64,000 bases of DNA from Elusimicrobiota bacterium (GTDB taxonomy: Bacteria > Elusimicrobiota > Elusimicrobia > Elusimicrobiales > Elusimicrobiaceae), in assembly GCA_009778915.1 (NCBI GenBank), contig WRFH01000007.1, forward strand, positions 1 to 64,000, written 5' to 3'. Every line of letters begins with the position of its first letter. Within the stretch, counting starts at the first letter, position 1. The notes under the pieces are model-generated. The model was not told the origin of the DNA, made no database searches, and saw only the letters and a list, made by a program, of their open reading frames with translations. Shown here one piece after another: positions 9,225-17,676 of the stretch. Made by a program: the position numbers and the translations under genes.

Positions 9225-10646
9225 ATGCATAAACCTTTGGCGTTAAAAAATTTGTCTCTTGTGCTGCCGCATAAAATTTGTTTTGAAAATTTTAACGCGT
9301 CGGTTCCTTACGGCGCGAAAATCGCGGTTATCGGCGTTAACGGCGGCGGCAAAACAACGCTGCTGCGCGCGATAAAAGAGGACAAAACTTTAATTGACGG
9401 AGAAATTGCCGTTCCGCCCGGCGCCGTGGTTTCATATGTTCCTCAGACGGTTACGGAGCATGACGATTTGAGCGGCGGCCAGCGGTTTAATAAAGCGTTG
9501 TCATCCGCGCTTGCCGCCGCGCCGGACATTCTTCTGCTGGACGAGCCGACAAACCATCTTGACCGCGCCAACCGTAAATCTTTAATGAATATGCTGGAAT
9601 ATTTCAAAGGAACTCTGATTGTCGTCAGCCATGACCCGGAACTCCTGCGGAACGTCGGCACAATCTGGAACATAGAAAACGGCGCGGTAAATATTTTCAC
9701 CGGAAATTATGACGATTATATGCGTGAGAGCGAAATAAAACGAGCGGGTTTAAATGCGAAACTTGAAAGTCTTGAAAAAGAAAAAAAGCAAAACCACCGC
9801 AGTCTTATGGCCGAGCAGGAACGCGCCGCGAAAAGTCGCCGTCACGGCGAACTTGCCAGGGACAAAGGCAAATGGGCGCCGATAATCGCCGGCGGGATGG
9901 AGCGCCGCGCGGAGAAAACCGCCGGAAGCAAAAAGAGCGCCATTTTTGATAAGAAAGACGAAATTAACGAGCAAATCCGCGCGTTAGGCGTGAGGGAAAT
10001 TATCAAGCCGTCTTTTAATATTCCAGCGGGAGCACAAAACGGGACCGCGCTTTTTATAATGGACGGCGCGGCGGGTTACGGCGGAAAAGTTGTTATAAGC
10101 GGCGTAAATCTTACCGTGGCGGCGGGGGAAAAAGTCGCAGTTACCGGGGACAACGCCTCCGGCAAATCAACTTTGTTTAAGGCGATAATGAACCCGGCGC
10201 GGCGGCTGGGCGGAACATGGGACGCTCCCAAGACGGAAGAAGTCGGGTTTCTTGACCAGCATTATAATAATATCGCCGGGACGCGAAATGCTCTTGACGT
10301 AATTTCCGCGGCCGCGCCGCAGTGGACGCACGCCGAAATAAGAAAACATTTAAATGATTTTTTGTTCCGCAAAAATGAAGAAGTTAACCTGGACATATCT
10401 CTTCTTTCCGGCGGAGAGCGCGCGCGTTTGTCTCTTGCCGCCATAGCCGCGCGCGTGCCGCGCCTGCTTTTGCTGGACGAGATTACGAATAATATTGATT
10501 TGGCCACGCGGCGGCATATTGAGGAAATTTTATCGGCTTATCCCGGCGCGATGATTGTTATTTCCCACGAAGACGATTTTATAAATTCCGTCGGTGTACA
10601 GACCGTCTATTCTTTCCAAAACGGGACGCTTAAAAAGGGCGTATAA
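9225..10646 (+). CDS. Short ABC-F ATPase (Vga/Msr-like arrangement)
   Basis: Cytosolic protein of 473 residues with two ATPase domains and no membrane segment. ABC-F proteins act on ribosomes. Domain 1 has Walker A GVNGGGKTT, LSGGQ and LLLDEPTNHLD. Only about 35 residues separate its Walker A from LSGGQ, so the helical subdomain and arm are missing, as in Vga-type antibiotic-protection proteins. A charged linker of about 80 residues (roughly 165-250) follows. Domain 2 has GDNASGKST, LLSGGERARLSL and LLLDEITNNID, where DEPTNHLD is the norm. The gene is convergent with the kinase-like gene, with a 4-nt gap. A resistance function is possible but is inference. Confidence 0.85.
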   Translation: MHKPLALKNLSLVLPHKICFENFNASVPYGAKIAVIGVNGGGKTTLLRAIKEDKTLIDGEIAVPPGAVVSYVPQTVTEHDDLSGGQRFNKALSSALAAAPDILLLDEPTNHLDRANRKSLMNMLEYFKGTLIVVSHDPELLRNVGTIWNIENGAVNIFTGNYDDYMRESEIKRAGLNAKLESLEKEKKQNHRSLMAEQERAAKSRRHGELARDKGKWAPIIAGGMERRAEKTAGSKKSAIFDKKDEINEQIRALGVREIIKPSFNIPAGAQNGTALFIMDGAAGYGGKVVISGVNLTVAAGEKVAVTGDNASGKSTLFKAIMNPARRLGGTWDAPKTEEVGFLDQHYNNIAGTRNALDVISAAAPQWTHAEIRKHLNDFLFRKNEEVNLDISLLSGGERARLSLAAIAARVPRLLLLDEITNNIDLATRRHIEEILSAYPGAMIVISHEDDFINSVGVQTVYSFQNGTLKKGV

Positions 10647-10650
10647 ACTT

Positions 10651-11151
10651 TTATTTTATTTCTAAAATCATATCGCAGTATTTTTGCGGAGCGTAACGGA
10701 GGAAATATTTTTCTTCTTCGGGAATCCAGATTTTTTGAAACGCTTTCAAGCTTTCTTTTCCGCCGCGCGCCAGTATGCGTTTTTTCTGGGCGGAGGGGGA
10801 AATATTCATAAAAATTTTTTGGTCGTAATGCGCCGCCAGTTTTGGGTGCAAGCTGTAACAGCCTTCCACGATAATCAGGCCGCGCGGATTTATTTTTATT
10901 TCTTTTTTATATTTGCCGCGCGCGCAGTCATACGGTTTGTAAACGGCGGGTTTTCCGGCGGACAAATTTTTCAAAACTTTTTTCAGTCCGCCTAAATCCA
11001 TATGCCCGGAGATTTTTTCCACACGGTTTTGCGGCGGAAGAAAAAAGTCGTCCGTGTGTATTATTTGCGCGGCAAAATTTTTGGCAAGCAATTTTGCAAA
11101 AGTCGTTTTCCCCGCCGCCGCGCGGCCGTCTATGGCCAGAATTAAAGTCAT
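10651..11151 (-). CDS. Uridine-kinase-like P-loop kinase
   Basis: Cytosolic 166-residue protein with Walker A GRAAAGKTT near residue 9, a HTDDFF acidic motif and the IIVEGCYSLHPKL stretch seen in uridine kinase and related nucleoside or pantothenate kinases. It is shorter than classical Udk (about 210 residues), so the phosphate acceptor is uncertain. Its ATG abuts the TAA of the DUF362 gene (TAAATG), so the two are probably translationally coupled. Confidence 0.75.
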   Translation of the reverse strand: MTLILAIDGRAAAGKTTFAKLLAKNFAAQIIHTDDFFLPPQNRVEKISGHMDLGGLKKVLKNLSAGKPAVYKPYDCARGKYKKEIKINPRGLIIVEGCYSLHPKLAAHYDQKIFMNISPSAQKKRILARGGKESLKAFQKIWIPEEEKYFLRYAPQKYCDMILEIK

Positions 11152-12264
11152 TTATTTTATAGTAATAAGCTCGTACTGCTGCGAACCCAGACCAAGTTTC
11201 TCGGCGTGTTTCGCGCAGTTGCGCCAGTCGGTGATGTCGGACAAATCTTTAAAATAGTCGTCGTGCGTATGTCCTTTTTGCGCCAGCAGGCTGCCGGGAT
11301 TTATCGGTTGTTTGTTGACAGCGTCCGCGCACGCGCAGTCAATGGCCACAGGGTCAAATGACGCAAACATGCCGACGTTGGGCACTATCGGAACGTCGTT
11401 CTCGGAAAGACAGTCGCAGTGCGGAGAAATATCTACGGCAAGCGATATGTGGAAACTCGGCCTGCCTTCTAAAACCGCTATCGCGTATTCCGCTATTTTT
11501 TTGTTCATGTTATCAAGGCTTTCGTCAAAAGACGCGGTAATCGCGTCCGTCGGGCAGGCGCCGATGCACATACCGCAGCCGGTGCATTTTTTATGATTTA
11601 TTTTTGATTTGCCGTTTTTAATTTCCGGCGCGGCGACTTGACAAACTCTGTAACACGCGCCGCAGCCTATGCAGCGTTCCGTCTGAACCGTGGGTTTCCC
11701 CGCGCTGTGCATTTCCATTTTCCCGGCGCGGCTGCCGCAGCCCATGCCGACGTTTTTTAAAGCTCCGCCCATGCCCGCGAATTCATGGCCTTTGAAATGG
11801 TTGAGAGAAATTACAATGTCCGCGTCCATAACGGCACGGCCTATTTTTGCGTGCTTTACATATTCGCCGTTTTTTACGGGGACATAAGCCTCGTCGGTCC
11901 CTTTCAGCCCGTCGGCGATAATAACCTGACAGCCGGTCGTTATCGGCGTGAAACCGTTGTAAGCGGCGGACTCAAGGTGTTCCAGCGCGTTCTTTCTTCC
12001 GCCGGCGTAAAGAGTGTTTGAGTCGGTCAAAAAAGGTTTGCCGCCTAATTTTTTTACCAAATCCGCGACGGCGGTAGCGTAGTTAGGGCGCAGGAAAGCT
12101 AGGTTGCCCGGCTCGCCAAAATGCAGTTTTATGGCGACAAATTTATTTTTAAAATCTATCTGCTCTATTCCCGCGGCTTTTATAAAACGGGTTAATTTTT
12201 TCGGCAGTCCTTCGCCAAGTTTGGTATGCATGTCGGTAAAATATACTTTAGATTTAAGTGGCAT
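11152..12264 (-). CDS. DUF362 protein with two [4Fe-4S] cluster motifs
   Basis: A 370-residue protein. The N-terminal two thirds match DUF362, including KLHFGEPGN and the SLNHFKGHEFAGMGGALKN stretch. An inserted ferredoxin-like segment near residues 195-240 holds CIGCGACYRVC and CTGCGMCIGACP, enough for two [4Fe-4S] clusters. No signal peptide is visible, so it is probably a cytosolic electron-transfer protein of unknown partner. A good SD (AGGAG) lies before the ATG. It is the first gene of a two-gene unit, divergent from the arginine operon. Confidence 0.88.
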   Translation of the reverse strand: MPLKSKVYFTDMHTKLGEGLPKKLTRFIKAAGIEQIDFKNKFVAIKLHFGEPGNLAFLRPNYATAVADLVKKLGGKPFLTDSNTLYAGGRKNALEHLESAAYNGFTPITTGCQVIIADGLKGTDEAYVPVKNGEYVKHAKIGRAVMDADIVISLNHFKGHEFAGMGGALKNVGMGCGSRAGKMEMHSAGKPTVQTERCIGCGACYRVCQVAAPEIKNGKSKINHKKCTGCGMCIGACPTDAITASFDESLDNMNKKIAEYAIAVLEGRPSFHISLAVDISPHCDCLSENDVPIVPNVGMFASFDPVAIDCACADAVNKQPINPGSLLAQKGHTHDDYFKDLSDITDWRNCAKHAEKLGLGSQQYELITIK

Positions 12265-12311
12265 AATATTCTCCTGTGTACTTACCTTATTATATGTTTT
12301 TAAAAAAAACT

Positions 12312-12342
12312 TTTACAATTTATTTTAAAAAAGTTGTATAAT
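12312..12342 (+). promoter_or_regulatory. Candidate promoter of the arginine operon
   Basis: TTTACA at 12312 and TATAAT at 12337 are separated by 19 nt, or 18 nt if TTACAA is taken as the -35. Transcription would start near 12349, leaving a leader of about 90 nt before argC. Confidence 0.5.
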
Positions 12343-12353
12343 TTTTTATACAA
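12334..12353. promoter_or_regulatory. Palindromic operator candidate over the arg -10
   Basis: TTGTATAATTTTTTATACAA is a perfect 8-4-8 inverted repeat that overlaps the -10 and the expected start site. Its length and A/T core resemble an ARG box (18 bp with two half-sites), but the half-sites do not match the ArgR consensus well. Confidence 0.45.
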
Positions 12354-12357
12354 GAAA

Positions 12358-12385
12358 GCGGGCCCGTAGCCCGCCATTATTTTTT
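12358..12385 (+). terminator. Terminator-like hairpin in the arg leader (possible attenuator)
   Basis: The stem GCGGGC/GCCCGC has a 5-nt loop and is followed within 6 nt by six T residues. It lies between the promoter and argC, so it would end transcripts before the operon unless relieved. No leader peptide is obvious. Confidence 0.5.
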
Positions 12386-12437
12386 GGTTGCAAAAATTAA
12401 AGGGAAAATAAAACACCCGAGGCAGGAGCCCAAAAAA

Positions 12438-13469
12438 TTGAAGATAAGCATAATTGGCGCGAGCGGTTATACCGGCGCCGAGTTGTTGAGGGTACTACAC
12501 CACCATAAAAAGGCAGAAATAAAATATCTGACTTCCGAAACGAATGCAGGCGCGTCCGTTTCGTCCATATATCCCCATCTGGCGGAAATATATAAACAAA
12601 ACTTTGTCGATATGAAGACCGTCGTGAAAAACGCTGACGAGTCCGACGTTATTTTTGTCGCCCTTCCGCACGGCCACGCGATGTCCGTCGGGAAGGAACT
12701 GGCGAAAAATAAAGTAAAAATTATCGACCTTGGCGCGGATTACCGTTTTGCGGACTCTGCCGTTTATGAGGCGTGGTATAAAATACCGCATACGCATAAA
12801 GACGCCGGCGCAATCTACGGCCTGCCGGAACTTTACGCCGATAAAATTAAAAATGCGAAAATTTTAGCTAATCCCGGCTGCTACACGACAGCGTCCATAC
12901 TGGCGCTTACTCCGTTGCTGAAAGCCGGCTTGGTTCAGACGGAAAATATTATCGTTGACGCCGCGTCCGGCGTAAGCGGCGCGGGCCGCGCGCTGAAACT
13001 CAGCAGCCATTTTTCCGAAGTGTATGAAAATTTTTCCGCCTACGGCGTTACGAACCACCGCCACACTCCGGAAATTGAAGAACATCTTTCCGCTGCCGCC
13101 GGAACAGAAATAAAAATTTCTTTCACTCCTCATCTCGCGCCGATAGTGCGCGGAATACTTGCCACCTGTTACGCAAATTTAAAACCGAATGTTAAGCCGG
13201 AAGACATCGCGGCGGCATATGATATATATAAAGGTAAGCCGTTTGTACGCGTGCTTGGCCTCGGCGCGTCGCCCGCGACAAAAAATGTGCGCGGCTCAAA
13301 CTATATAGATATAGGCTGGCATATTGATAAGAGGCTAAACCGCGTCGTCGTGCTGAGCGCTCTGGATAATTTAGTCAAAGGCGCGAGCGGGCAGGCCGTG
13401 CAGAATATGAATTTAATGTTTGGGCTGGATGAAAAAACCGGCCTTGATGATGTTCCGTTATACCCATAG
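12438..13469 (+). CDS. argC: N-acetyl-gamma-glutamyl-phosphate reductase
   Basis: NADPH-dependent third step of ornithine synthesis, cytosolic. The protein is 343 residues, the family's usual length, when started at TTG 12438 (MKISIIGASGYTGAELLR); an AGGAG lies 9 nt upstream. An in-frame TTG at 12384 would add 18 residues unlike the family. The Rossmann motif GASGYTGAE is N-terminal. The catalytic cysteine lies in ANPGCYTT, and the His motif in NHRHTPEIEE. First gene of the arginine operon; argJ follows after 11 nt. Confidence 0.95.
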   Translation: MKISIIGASGYTGAELLRVLHHHKKAEIKYLTSETNAGASVSSIYPHLAEIYKQNFVDMKTVVKNADESDVIFVALPHGHAMSVGKELAKNKVKIIDLGADYRFADSAVYEAWYKIPHTHKDAGAIYGLPELYADKIKNAKILANPGCYTTASILALTPLLKAGLVQTENIIVDAASGVSGAGRALKLSSHFSEVYENFSAYGVTNHRHTPEIEEHLSAAAGTEIKISFTPHLAPIVRGILATCYANLKPNVKPEDIAAAYDIYKGKPFVRVLGLGASPATKNVRGSNYIDIGWHIDKRLNRVVVLSALDNLVKGASGQAVQNMNLMFGLDEKTGLDDVPLYP

Positions 13470-13480
13470 GAGATAAGACA

Positions 13481-14686
13481 ATGAAAGTTAATAAGCCGTC
13501 CATTACAGCGCCGAAAGGTTTTAAAGCCGCAGGCGTTTGGGCAGGTTTCAAAAAAGCCGGGAAAAAAGATTTAGCGGTTATAGTAAGCGAGGTTCCCGCC
13601 GTCGCGGGCGCGGTATTTACCCAAAACAAAATGTGCGCCGCGCCGGTGATTGTCTGCCGAGAAAATCTGCTTAACAAAACCGCGCGCGCGATTATTGTCA
13701 ACGCCGGCTGCGCGAACGCCTGCACCGGCGAGCAGGGGCTTAAAGACGCGCGTCAGATGGCGGAAATTACGGCGGAGCAAATTGGTTGCAGCCCGAAAGA
13801 AGTTTTTGTTTCTTCCACCGGCGTAATCGGCTCTTATCTTAATATGGATAAAATGGAAGCCGGCATAAAAAAAGTAGCCAAAGAAGTTTCCGTTAAAGGC
13901 GGCAAAGACGCTGCGACGGCCATTATGACGACCGATTCTTACGCCAAAGAATACGCGGTAAAAATTGAAATTGAGGGAACGCCCGTAATAGTCGCCGGTA
14001 TCGCGAAAGGCAGCGGTATGATAGCGCCGAATATGGCCACCATGCTTTCTTATATTACGACGGATATTTGCATTTCCCGCACGCTTTTGCAGAAGTGCGT
14101 CAAAGATGTCGCGGACAGGTCTTTTAATCTTGCCATCGTCGACGGGGACACAAGTACAAATGACACTCTTATCGTCCTAGCCAACGGCTGCGCCGGCAAT
14201 AAAATGGTTATACGCGAGCAGGACAAAGATTATAAAGTTTTCTACGGCGCGTTAAAAGAAGTGGCGACAGAACTTGCCAAAATGATGGTGCGCGACGGTG
14301 AAGGCGCGACGAAATTTATAGAAATTTCCGTCCAGGGCGCGCAGACGCGGGAAGAAGCCAAGACCGCGGCGTGCACCGTGGCCAGAAGCCCGCTGGTGAA
14401 AACAGCTTTTTTCGGTGAGGACGCCAACTGGGGACGCATAGTATGCGCGCTTGGTTACAGCGGAATAAATTTAAAGCCTGAGCGTCTTAACGTCTGGCTG
14501 GAAAAAATTCATATTTTCAAAAACGGCACCGGCCTTAACGCCGACGAAAAACTGCTGTCCGAAAAAATGAAAGAAAAAGAAATCCACGTGACCATAGACC
14601 TCGGCCGCGGCGACGCGCAGGCCACCGTCTGGACCTGTGATTTTTCATATGACTACATCAAAATCAACGGCAGCTACCGGAGTTAA
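13481..14686 (+). CDS. argJ: Glutamate N-acetyltransferase / ornithine acetyltransferase
   Basis: A 401-residue enzyme that recycles the acetyl group from N-acetylornithine to glutamate. The autocleavage and nucleophile Thr lies in KGSGMIAPNMATML, and NAGCANACTGEQG is also typical. Its presence means a cyclic acetyl pathway; argA and argE are not seen here. Whether it is mono- or bifunctional cannot be judged from sequence. It has an SD (GGAG) in the 11-nt gap after argC and ends 1 nt before argB. Confidence 0.95.
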   Translation: MKVNKPSITAPKGFKAAGVWAGFKKAGKKDLAVIVSEVPAVAGAVFTQNKMCAAPVIVCRENLLNKTARAIIVNAGCANACTGEQGLKDARQMAEITAEQIGCSPKEVFVSSTGVIGSYLNMDKMEAGIKKVAKEVSVKGGKDAATAIMTTDSYAKEYAVKIEIEGTPVIVAGIAKGSGMIAPNMATMLSYITTDICISRTLLQKCVKDVADRSFNLAIVDGDTSTNDTLIVLANGCAGNKMVIREQDKDYKVFYGALKEVATELAKMMVRDGEGATKFIEISVQGAQTREEAKTAACTVARSPLVKTAFFGEDANWGRIVCALGYSGINLKPERLNVWLEKIHIFKNGTGLNADEKLLSEKMKEKEIHVTIDLGRGDAQATVWTCDFSYDYIKINGSYRS

Positions 14687-14687
14687 A

Positions 14688-15572
14688 ATGTTCGAATCAG
14701 CCGATAAAATTGAAACTTTGATAGAGGCTATGCCGTATATCAGAAAATACCAGAATAAAACCGTCGTCATAAAATACGGCGGACATGCTATGGTTAATGA
14801 GGAGCTTAAAAAGAAAGTCGCGCAGGATATCGCGTTTTTGCAGTTCTCCGGTCTGCGCCCTGTCGTCGTGCACGGCGGCGGGCCGGAAATTACCGACATG
14901 CTTAAAAAGGTCGGCAAGAAGTCTGAATTTGTCAACGGCCTTCGTGTGACAGACGGGGAAACGGTTGATATCGCCCAAATGGTTTTGGTGGGCAGAATAA
15001 ACACGGAAGTCACGGCGACAATCAATATGTTCGGCGGAAAGGCCATCGGGCTCAACGGCAAAGACGCAAGTCTTCTCCGAGCCGAAAAAGTCCTCAGCGA
15101 AGTTAAAGAAAACGGCGTGACAAAAGAAGTCGACATCGGTTTCGTCGGCGCGGTTACCGCCGTCAACGCGCACTTGTTAAACTCTCTTCTGGACAACGAT
15201 TATATTCCCATAATAGCGCCCATAGGCGTAGGCGAAAACGGCGAAACTTTTAATATTAACGCGGACACGGTGGCCGGTGAAATCGCGGCCGCGCTGCACG
15301 CCGAGAAATTGATTATGCTGACCGACGTTAAAGGTATTTTTGAGGATTATAAAAATCCGGACACTTTTATCTCAACGCTGACGTTTGACAAAGCCTATGA
15401 AATGATGATGAAAGGCACTATCGACGGCGGTATGATACCTAAAGTGCAGGCCTGCATACACGCGCTTAACCATATGACAAGCAAAGCGCATATTATCGAC
15501 GGCAGAACGCCGCACTCTATTTTGATGGAAATTTTTACGGACAGAGGCTCAGGGACAATGGTGGCAAAATGA
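14688..15572 (+). CDS. argB: Acetylglutamate kinase
   Basis: Phosphorylates N-acetylglutamate, cytosolic, amino-acid-kinase fold. The protein is 294 residues from ATG 14688 (MFESADKIETLIEAMPYI), with CGGAG 5 nt upstream. A GTG at 14637 lies inside argJ and would add 17 unlikely residues. Motifs are VIKYGGHAM for phosphate binding, VVVHGGGPEI for substrate binding, and LTDVKGI near the C-terminus. It contains the N-terminal helix often seen in arginine-inhibited enzymes. It overlaps argD by 4 nt (ATGA). Confidence 0.95.
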   Translation: MFESADKIETLIEAMPYIRKYQNKTVVIKYGGHAMVNEELKKKVAQDIAFLQFSGLRPVVVHGGGPEITDMLKKVGKKSEFVNGLRVTDGETVDIAQMVLVGRINTEVTATINMFGGKAIGLNGKDASLLRAEKVLSEVKENGVTKEVDIGFVGAVTAVNAHLLNSLLDNDYIPIIAPIGVGENGETFNINADTVAGEIAAALHAEKLIMLTDVKGIFEDYKNPDTFISTLTFDKAYEMMMKGTIDGGMIPKVQACIHALNHMTSKAHIIDGRTPHSILMEIFTDRGSGTMVAK

Positions 15573-16729
15573 AAAAAGAAAAAATTTTAGAAATTGAAGC
15601 GAAGCATTATCTGCCCGTTTTCGGGCGGTTTCCTATAGTGTTGGAAAAAGGAAACGGCGCGGTTTTGTATGATACCGACGGCAAAAAATATTTAGACTTT
15701 TTCGCCGGCATAGCCGTCAGCATTTTGGGGCACAATCATCCGGCGCTTGTCAAAGCGATTTCGGAGCAGGCGTCAAAATTAATACATTGCACAAATTATT
15801 ATCACACGGAAATTCAGGCGCGCTTAGTCGAAAAACTGGCAAAATTAAGCGGTTTGGAAAGAGTTTTTCTGGCAAACTCCGGCACCGAAGCCGTAGAGGG
15901 CGCAATCAAAATCGCCCGCAAATGGGGCTCCGCGAACGGCGGGAAATTTAAAATAATTTCTTTAAATGATTCTTTCCACGGCCGCACGCTCGCCGCGCTT
16001 ACCGCGACGGGGCAGCCGAAATTCCATAAAGGTTTTGAGCCGCTGCCCGCCGGCTTTGATTACGCCAAATTTAACGATATAGAAGATTTAAAAAGTAAAT
16101 TTGACGACAAAACCGTTGCCGTAATTTTGGAGCTTATCCAGGGCGAAGGCGGCATAAACGTCGCCAATCAGGAATATGCTTCCGCCGTTTCAAAACTTTG
16201 CAAAGAGCGCGGCGCGCTGCTTATTTTAGACGAAGTTCAGACGGGTATTTGCAGAACCGGCAAAATGTTTTGTTTTGAACATTATGGCGTAAAACCCGAT
16301 ATTATGACGCTGGCAAAGGGACTCGGCGGCGGTTTGCCAATCGGCGCGGTGCTTTGCACCGAGGCTGTTTCGTCCGCGATACATAAAGGGGACCACGGTT
16401 CCACTTTCGGCGGTAATCCGCTGGCCTGCGCTGCGGCTGTAGCCGTTCTTGAGACGGCGGAAAAAGAAAATCTGGCCGCCAACGCGGAAAAATGCGGCGC
16501 GTATTTAATGGAAAAACTTAAAAAATTACCGTCTAAAGAAGTTCGCGGGAAAGGTTTGCTCGTCGGTATGGAATTAGAACACGAAGGCGGGGAAATTGTC
16601 AAAAAATGTCTTGAACGCGGGCTTATGATAAACTGCACGGCGGATAATGTGCTGCGTTTTGTTCCGCCGCTGATTATAAATAAGAAAGACGTTGATGAGG
16701 CGGTAAAAATTTTGGAAGGTGTTTTATGA
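15569..16729 (+). CDS. argD: Acetylornithine aminotransferase
   Basis: PLP-dependent class III aminotransferase of 386 residues that makes N-acetylornithine from the semialdehyde. The PLP lysine is K250 in LAKGLGGGLPIGAV, and the Asp that contacts the cofactor nitrogen lies in LILDEVQTGICRTG. NSGTEAVEGAIK binds phosphate. It overlaps argB by ATGA at its start and argF by 4 nt at its end, so it is translationally coupled on both sides. Confidence 0.95.
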   Translation: MKKEKILEIEAKHYLPVFGRFPIVLEKGNGAVLYDTDGKKYLDFFAGIAVSILGHNHPALVKAISEQASKLIHCTNYYHTEIQARLVEKLAKLSGLERVFLANSGTEAVEGAIKIARKWGSANGGKFKIISLNDSFHGRTLAALTATGQPKFHKGFEPLPAGFDYAKFNDIEDLKSKFDDKTVAVILELIQGEGGINVANQEYASAVSKLCKERGALLILDEVQTGICRTGKMFCFEHYGVKPDIMTLAKGLGGGLPIGAVLCTEAVSSAIHKGDHGSTFGGNPLACAAAVAVLETAEKENLAANAEKCGAYLMEKLKKLPSKEVRGKGLLVGMELEHEGGEIVKKCLERGLMINCTADNVLRFVPPLIINKKDVDEAVKILEGVL

Positions 16730-17664
16730 TGAAAGGCAAAGATTTAATCACGATACACGACTTGAGTTTCGGTAAAGTCGCGCTCATTTTAGAGACGGCG
16801 AAAAAATTAAAACAAATGCAGAAAACCGGCAAGCCGCACCGTCTGCTTGAAGGCAAAACGCTTGCCATGATTTTCCATAAAGCAAGCACGCGGACGAGGG
16901 TTTCTTTTGAGGTAGGCATAGCGCAGCTAGGCGGGCAGGCTTTGTTTTTGGACAATGTCAGCACGCAGATGGGCCGCGGCGAGCCGCTTAAAGACACCGC
17001 CCGCGTCCTTTCCCGCTACGTAGATGGGATTATGATAAGAACTTTCAATCAGAGCGACGTCCAGGAACTGGCGGACTATGCCAGCGTGCCCGTCATTAAC
17101 GGGCTTACGGACGCGGCGCATCCGTGCCAGGCGCTGGCGGACATTTTTACCGCGCAGGAAAATTTCGGCAATTTAAAAGGCCGCAAACTTGTTTACGTCG
17201 GAGACGGGAACAATGTGGCGCATTCGCTTATGTTTGTCTGCGCCAAAGTCGGCATGGATATTACGCTGTCCTGTCCTAAAGGTTATGAGGTTAATCAGGC
17301 AATGCTTAAACTTGCCGAGGCGGATATTAAAGAAAGCGGCAGTAAAATTATTTTAGAGTCTGATCCTCTTAAAGCCGCGCAAAACGCCGACGTGCTTTAT
17401 ACCGACGTTTGGGCCAGCATGGGCCAGGAAGCTGAGACGGCAAAACGCAAAAAAGATTTAGCCGCGTACCAGATTAATGAGCGTCTGCTTAAAGCCGCGT
17501 CAAAGGACGCCGTCGTCATGCACTGTCTGCCGGCGCACCGCGGCGAGGAAATTACCGAGGATATTATGGAAGGCCCGCAGAGCGTAATTTTCGACGAGGC
17601 GGAAAACAGGCTGCATGTGCAAAAGGCCGTCATGGCCCTTTTGATGAGCGACAAGAATTTTTAA
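16726..17664 (+). CDS. argF: Ornithine carbamoyltransferase
   Basis: Cytosolic 312-residue enzyme forming citrulline from ornithine and carbamoyl phosphate. STRTRVSFE binds carbamoyl phosphate, HPCQALAD is conserved, and DVWASMGQE (the SMG loop) together with MHCLPAHRGEEI point to ornithine rather than aspartate or an acylated substrate. The start ATGATG at 16726 overlaps the argD stop; the second ATG at 16729 is equally possible. Confidence 0.95.
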   Translation: MMKGKDLITIHDLSFGKVALILETAKKLKQMQKTGKPHRLLEGKTLAMIFHKASTRTRVSFEVGIAQLGGQALFLDNVSTQMGRGEPLKDTARVLSRYVDGIMIRTFNQSDVQELADYASVPVINGLTDAAHPCQALADIFTAQENFGNLKGRKLVYVGDGNNVAHSLMFVCAKVGMDITLSCPKGYEVNQAMLKLAEADIKESGSKIILESDPLKAAQNADVLYTDVWASMGQEAETAKRKKDLAAYQINERLLKAASKDAVVMHCLPAHRGEEITEDIMEGPQSVIFDEAENRLHVQKAVMALLMSDKNF

Positions 17665-17676
17665 AATGAAAGACAA

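Noticed and set aside
12384-12437. N-terminal extension of ArgC from TTG 12384
   Set aside because: The extension is basic and unlike the family, overlaps the leader hairpin T run, and a strong SD precedes TTG 12438.
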